Positions 60,335 to 64,000 of a stretch of DNA of 64,000 nucleotides are shown here, one piece after another. Location of the stretch: positions 1-64,000 of the forward strand of contig CACPCX010000005.1 of the NCBI GenBank assembly GCA_902632545.1. Direction: 5' to 3'. A program made the position numbers and the translations under genes. Position 1 is the first letter of the stretch. Each line of letters opens with the position of its first letter. The notes under the pieces are model-generated. The model had not been told where the DNA came from, searched no databases, and worked only from the letters and a program-made list of their open reading frames with translations. The DNA comes from an uncultured Pelagibacteraceae bacterium. Its GTDB lineage: Bacteria > Pseudomonadota > Alphaproteobacteria > Pelagibacterales > Pelagibacteraceae.

Positions 60335-60346
60335 AACTCATGAGTT
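60335..60346. repeat. 12-base palindrome in front of carA
   Basis: AACTCATGAGTT is a perfect palindrome ending 4 bases before the carA TTG start. Its central ATG opens a four-codon frame (M-S-C-N) whose TGA overlaps the carA start. It could be an operator or part of translational control; position is the only evidence. Confidence 0.35.
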
Positions 60347-60350
60347 GTAA

Positions 60351-61547
60351 TTGAAGAAAAAAGCAAAAAAAACTAACTCAACTACAAAATCACAAATCAA
60401 TACAGGCGTTTTAGTTCTTGAAAATAAAAGGATATTTAAAGGAATTGGAATTGGATACCAAGGAGAAGCTACTGGGGAGGTTTGTTTTAATACATCCTTA
60501 ACAGGTTATCAGGAAATCATTTCTGATCCTTCATACGCAGGCCAAATTATTAACTTTACCTTTCCTCACATCGGAAATGTTGGAACTAATAAAGAAGATC
60601 ATGAGTCTGATAAAATATGGGCTAAAGGAGTAATATTGAACTCTGGAATTACCGATCCTTCGAACTATAGGTCATTTCTACATTTAGATGCTTGGCTAAA
60701 AAAAAATAAAATTGTTGGAATTACTGGTTTAGACACAAGAAGCCTTACAAACTTTATACGAGATAATGGAGCTCCTAAAGGAACGGTTGCTTTCTCAAAA
60801 AATGGAAAATTTAATGTCAGCAAACTTGCTAATACAACAATAAAATGGAGTGGATTAAAGAACTTAGACCTTGCAAAAATAGTTACAACTCAAAAAAATT
60901 ACATATGGAAAGGTTTTAAAACCTGGAAAAAAGAAACTGGATTTAAAAAAAATAAAAAAAACAAATTTCACGTTGTTGCAATTGACTATGGAATTAAAAA
61001 AAATATTTTACGATATTTTTCTGATTTTAATTGTAAAGTAAGCGTTGTTTCTTGCAATACAACAGCTGAAAAAATTTTAGCTCTTAAACCAAATGGTATA
61101 TTTTTATCAAATGGACCTGGCGATCCTGCAGCTACTGGAAAATATGCAATAGGAACTCTTAGAGAATTAATAAAAAATAACTTACCTGTATTTGGTATTT
61201 GCCTAGGTCATCAACTTCTTGCTTTAGCGCTAGGTGGCAAAACAAAAAAAATGAAATTAGGTCATCGAGGTGCAAATCACCCTGTAAAAAACTTAGTTCA
61301 AGATAATGTTGAAATCACCAGCCAAAACCATGGCTTTGAAGTAATGAAAGAAAATTTACCAAAAAATATTGAAATAACTCATAAATCTTTATTTGATAAT
61401 AGCATTGAAGGGATAAGACTAAAAAACAAACCTGTTTTTTCAGTGCAATATCACCCTGAGTCGAACCCTGGTCCACAAGATAGTGTCTATTTGTTTAAAG
61501 AATTTATTAACAGTATGAAAAAAAATGCCCAAAAGAAAAGATATTAA
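60351..61547 (+). CDS. carA: Carbamoyl-phosphate synthetase small subunit
   Basis: Glutamine amidotransferase supplying ammonia to CarB for pyrimidine and arginine synthesis. It has 398 residues. N-terminal domain: [21 protein letters not shown] and SYAGQII. Class I glutaminase: [20 protein letters not shown] with the catalytic cysteine, and [11 protein letters not shown] with His-Glu. The start is TTG at 60351 since no in-frame ATG precedes the conserved domain; the first 17 residues are lysine/threonine-rich. It overlaps carB by 23 bases. The upstream gap is shared with divergent yqeY. Confidence 0.95.
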   Translation: MKKKAKKTNSTTKSQINTGVLVLENKRIFKGIGIGYQGEATGEVCFNTSLTGYQEIISDPSYAGQIINFTFPHIGNVGTNKEDHESDKIWAKGVILNSGITDPSNYRSFLHLDAWLKKNKIVGITGLDTRSLTNFIRDNGAPKGTVAFSKNGKFNVSKLANTTIKWSGLKNLDLAKIVTTQKNYIWKGFKTWKKETGFKKNKKNKFHVVAIDYGIKKNILRYFSDFNCKVSVVSCNTTAEKILALKPNGIFLSNGPGDPAATGKYAIGTLRELIKNNLPVFGICLGHQLLALALGGKTKKMKLGHRGANHPVKNLVQDNVEITSQNHGFEVMKENLPKNIEITHKSLFDNSIEGIRLKNKPVFSVQYHPESNPGPQDSVYLFKEFINSMKKNAQKKRY

Positions 61548-64000
61548 AAAAATATTAGTAGTAGGTGCAGGCCCAATTATAATAGGTCAAGCTTGCGAAT
61601 TTGATTATTCTGGTACTCAAGCATGCAAAGCTTTAAAAGACGAAGGGTATAAAGTAGTTTTAATCAACTCAAATCCAGCAACAATTATGACAGATCCAGA
61701 TGTTGCAGATAAAACCTACATTGAGCCTATAACATTACTTGTTTTAGAAAAAATTCTTAAAAAAGAAAAACCAGATGCGATTTTACCAACAATGGGAGGT
61801 CAGACGGCACTTAATCTTGCAATGGAAGCTGAAAAAAAAGGAATTTTAAAGAAATACAAAATTGAATTAATTGGAGCAAATTCAAAAGCAATTTCCAATG
61901 CTGAAGATAGGAAAAAATTTAGAAAAAATATGATAGATATTGGTTTAGATTTACCAAAATCTGAAATCGTAAATAGTAACAACCAGGCCTCAAAAGTATT
62001 AAGAAAAATTGGTTTACCAGCAATTATAAGACCCGCATTTACATTGGGTGGGCTTGGAGGAGGAATTGCTAAAAATAAAAAAGATTATTTTAAAATCATA
62101 AAAAATGGATTGCATGAATCACCTGTAAGCCAAGTTCTTGTTGAAGAGTGTTTAGAGGGGTGGAAAGAATTTGAAATGGAAGTTGTTAGAGACAAGAAAG
62201 ATAATTGTATTATAATTTGCTCTATAGAAAATGTCGATCCAATGGGCATCCATACTGGTGACTCTGTAACTGTAGCCCCAGCACTTACTTTGACGGATAA
62301 GGAGTATCAAGTAATGAGAAATGCATCTATTGCCTGTCTTAGAAAAATTGGAGTTGAAACGGGGGGATCAAATGTACAGTTTGCTATAAATCCCAAAAAT
62401 GGACGAATGGTTGTGATAGAAATGAACCCTCGTGTATCCAGATCCTCTGCTCTAGCTTCTAAAGCAACTGGTTTCCCAATTGCAAAAGTTGCCGCAAAGC
62501 TTGCTGTTGGTTATACGTTGGATGAATTAAAAAATGAAATAACTAAGGTTACCCCTGCTTCTTTTGAACCAACTATAGATTATGTAGTAACTAAAATTCC
62601 TAGATTTACTTTTGAAAAATTTTCAACATCTCCTGCTACATTAGGAACTTCTATGAAATCAGTTGGTGAAGCAATGGCCATTGGTAGAAACTTTAAAGAG
62701 TCTCTTCAAAAAGCATTAGTATCCTTAGAGACTGGCTTTTCGGGATTAGATAGAATATTTAATCTAAACAAGAAACAAATAGAAAAAAAACTTAAAGAAA
62801 ATATCCCAAATAAATTGCTCCTTGTTGCAGAAGCAATTCGTAAGAAAATTAATTTAAAAAGAATTTATGATTTATCAAAAATTGACCCATGGTTTTTAGA
62901 GCAGATAAAAGAAATAATAGACAATGAACTAAAAATTAAAATGAAAGGATTGCCTAAAAATTTTGTTGAATTCAACAGAATAAAATCTATAGGTTTCTCT
63001 GACAAAAAACTTTCTGAACTTACTAAAATTTCAGAGAACATTATTAGAAAAAAAAGAGCTGCACTAAAAATCTTACCTGTATATAAAAAAGTTGATACCT
63101 GTGCTGCAGAATTTAAATCCTTCACACCTTATATGTATTCAACATATCAACGAAATTTCTCAATTAATTCAGAGTGTGAAGCAAATCCGTCACTAAGAAA
63201 AAAAATTATTATTTTAGGGGGTGGTCCTAATAGAATCGGCCAAGGTATTGAGTTTGACTATTGCTGTTGTCAGGCAAGTTTTTCCCTGAAAAAAGCAGGT
63301 TTTGAGACCATAATGGTTAACTGCAACCCTGAAACAGTTTCAACGGATTATGATACAAGTGATAGACTTTATTTTGAACCACTAATTGAAGAATACGTTT
63401 TCAATATAATTAAAAAAGAACAAGAAAAAGGAAATCTCCTTGGAATTATTGCTCAATTCGGTGGGCAAACTCCTATAAGACTTGCAAAATTTTTAAATGA
63501 TAACAATCTTCCTATTTTAGGAACACAATATACCTCAATTGATTTAGCTGAGGATAGAGATCGATTTAGAAATTTATTAAATAAACTTAAGCTAAGACAA
63601 GCTGAAAGTGGGATTGCCAAAACATTTAAACAAGCAATTAATATCTCAGAAAAAATAGGCATGCCGCTAATGGTAAGACCTTCTTATGTGCTAGGAGGAA
63701 GAGCCATGGAGATTGTATACGAAAAAAATAAACTTAAAAAATTTGTAGAAGAGGCTTTTAAAGCAGCCGATGATAATCCTATTTTGATCGATAAATTTAT
63801 TAACCACGCAATGGAGGTTGATGTTGATGCAATCTCTGATGGAAAACAAGTGCATGTTGCTGGTATCATGCAACATATTGAGGAAGCTGGTATTCACTCA
63901 GGAGACTCAGCGTGTAGTTTGCCACCAGTCTCAATAAAACCATACTTAATTAAAGAAATTGAAAATCAAACCAAAAAACTTGCACTTGCTCTTAAAGTAA
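61525..64000 (+). CDS. carB: Carbamoyl-phosphate synthetase large subunit, C-terminus cut by window edge
   Basis: Makes carbamoyl phosphate from bicarbonate, ATP and ammonia. About 825 of roughly 1070 residues are in the window, with no stop. First ATP-grasp half: [46 protein letters not shown], and [20 protein letters not shown]. Second half: [29 protein letters not shown] and [17 protein letters not shown] at 61525 lies inside carA. The C-terminal allosteric domain falls outside. Confidence 0.96.
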   Translation, partial: MPKRKDIKKILVVGAGPIIIGQACEFDYSGTQACKALKDEGYKVVLINSNPATIMTDPDVADKTYIEPITLLVLEKILKKEKPDAILPTMGGQTALNLAMEAEKKGILKKYKIELIGANSKAISNAEDRKKFRKNMIDIGLDLPKSEIVNSNNQASKVLRKIGLPAIIRPAFTLGGLGGGIAKNKKDYFKIIKNGLHESPVSQVLVEECLEGWKEFEMEVVRDKKDNCIIICSIENVDPMGIHTGDSVTVAPALTLTDKEYQVMRNASIACLRKIGVETGGSNVQFAINPKNGRMVVIEMNPRVSRSSALASKATGFPIAKVAAKLAVGYTLDELKNEITKVTPASFEPTIDYVVTKIPRFTFEKFSTSPATLGTSMKSVGEAMAIGRNFKESLQKALVSLETGFSGLDRIFNLNKKQIEKKLKENIPNKLLLVAEAIRKKINLKRIYDLSKIDPWFLEQIKEIIDNELKIKMKGLPKNFVEFNRIKSIGFSDKKLSELTKISENIIRKKRAALKILPVYKKVDTCAAEFKSFTPYMYSTYQRNFSINSECEANPSLRKKIIILGGGPNRIGQGIEFDYCCCQASFSLKKAGFETIMVNCNPETVSTDYDTSDRLYFEPLIEEYVFNIIKKEQEKGNLLGIIAQFGGQTPIRLAKFLNDNNLPILGTQYTSIDLAEDRDRFRNLLNKLKLRQAESGIAKTFKQAINISEKIGMPLMVRPSYVLGGRAMEIVYEKNKLKKFVEEAFKAADDNPILIDKFINHAMEVDVDAISDGKQVHVAGIMQHIEEAGIHSGDSACSLPPVSIKPYLIKEIENQTKKLALALKV

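Overview
The window looks like a stretch of a SAR11 (Candidatus Pelagibacter-like) alphaproteobacterial chromosome. The evidence is a very AT-rich sequence, tiny intergenic spaces, frequent gene overlaps, a proteorhodopsin next to ferredoxin, ferredoxin reductase and GST genes, an alphaproteobacterial-style DksA, an FtsZ ending in the alphaproteobacterial C-terminal peptide, and a GAAC-N7-GAAC (alphaproteobacterial LexA-type) operator at umuDC. I see no insertion sequence, prophage, CRISPR array or known riboswitch, and no gene-free stretch over 300 bases.

Layout. 1-1094: phospholipid synthesis (pssA, cut by the left edge, and psd). 1171-6290: icd, alaS and recA; icd is interrupted by a one-base frameshift in an A7 run. 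6397-9384: a minus-strand cluster of TolC-like protein, glycerate kinase, GFA protein and VOC protein. 9557-11225: SOS-type umuDC with its promoter and operator. 11218-14676: an accessory surface-polysaccharide module (alginate-lyase-family protein, GT2 and GT39 glycosyltransferases). 14755-15481: dksA with a strong promoter, then two tiny membrane ORFs. 15485-18301: proteorhodopsin, ferredoxin, FNR and GST. 18514-22974: propionyl-CoA synthetase, SMR transporter, dihydroorotase and YgfZ. 22980-28437: a 53-residue membrane ORF, tRNA-Leu, nadA, nadC, a MazG-like protein, fumC and an AsmA-like protein. 28472-32199: uvrD and an aminopeptidase P.

32182-53041 on the minus strand is one long division and cell-wall (dcw) cluster. 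Its order is mraZ, ftsZ, rsmH, ftsL, ftsI, murE-murF (one fused gene), mraY, murD, ftsW, murG, murC, murB, ddl, ftsQ, a shrunken ftsA-like gene, lpxC, bamD, ligA. Three things are odd. ftsZ has moved from its usual place after ftsA to just behind mraZ. MurE and MurF are one polypeptide. The FtsA-like protein is only 234 residues and appears to keep the SHS2 (1C) domain and a C-terminal amphipathic helix while lacking the ATPase/FtsZ-binding domains. A triple TGGG repeat that fits MraZ boxes overlaps a good promoter in front of mraZ.

53217-60224: RNase P RNA, an AmpD-like amidase, mlaA and mlaC, two tRNAs (CAU; Val-GAC with non-canonical D and T loops), and yqeY-dnaG-rpoD. 60351-64000: carA and carB, the latter cut by the right edge.

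The best leads for something undescribed are the minimal FtsA with the rewired dcw order, the tRNA-Val with degenerate loops but intact stems, the icd frameshift at a slippery A-run, and the small translationally coupled membrane ORFs. All assignments come from reading motifs by eye; no database search was run.
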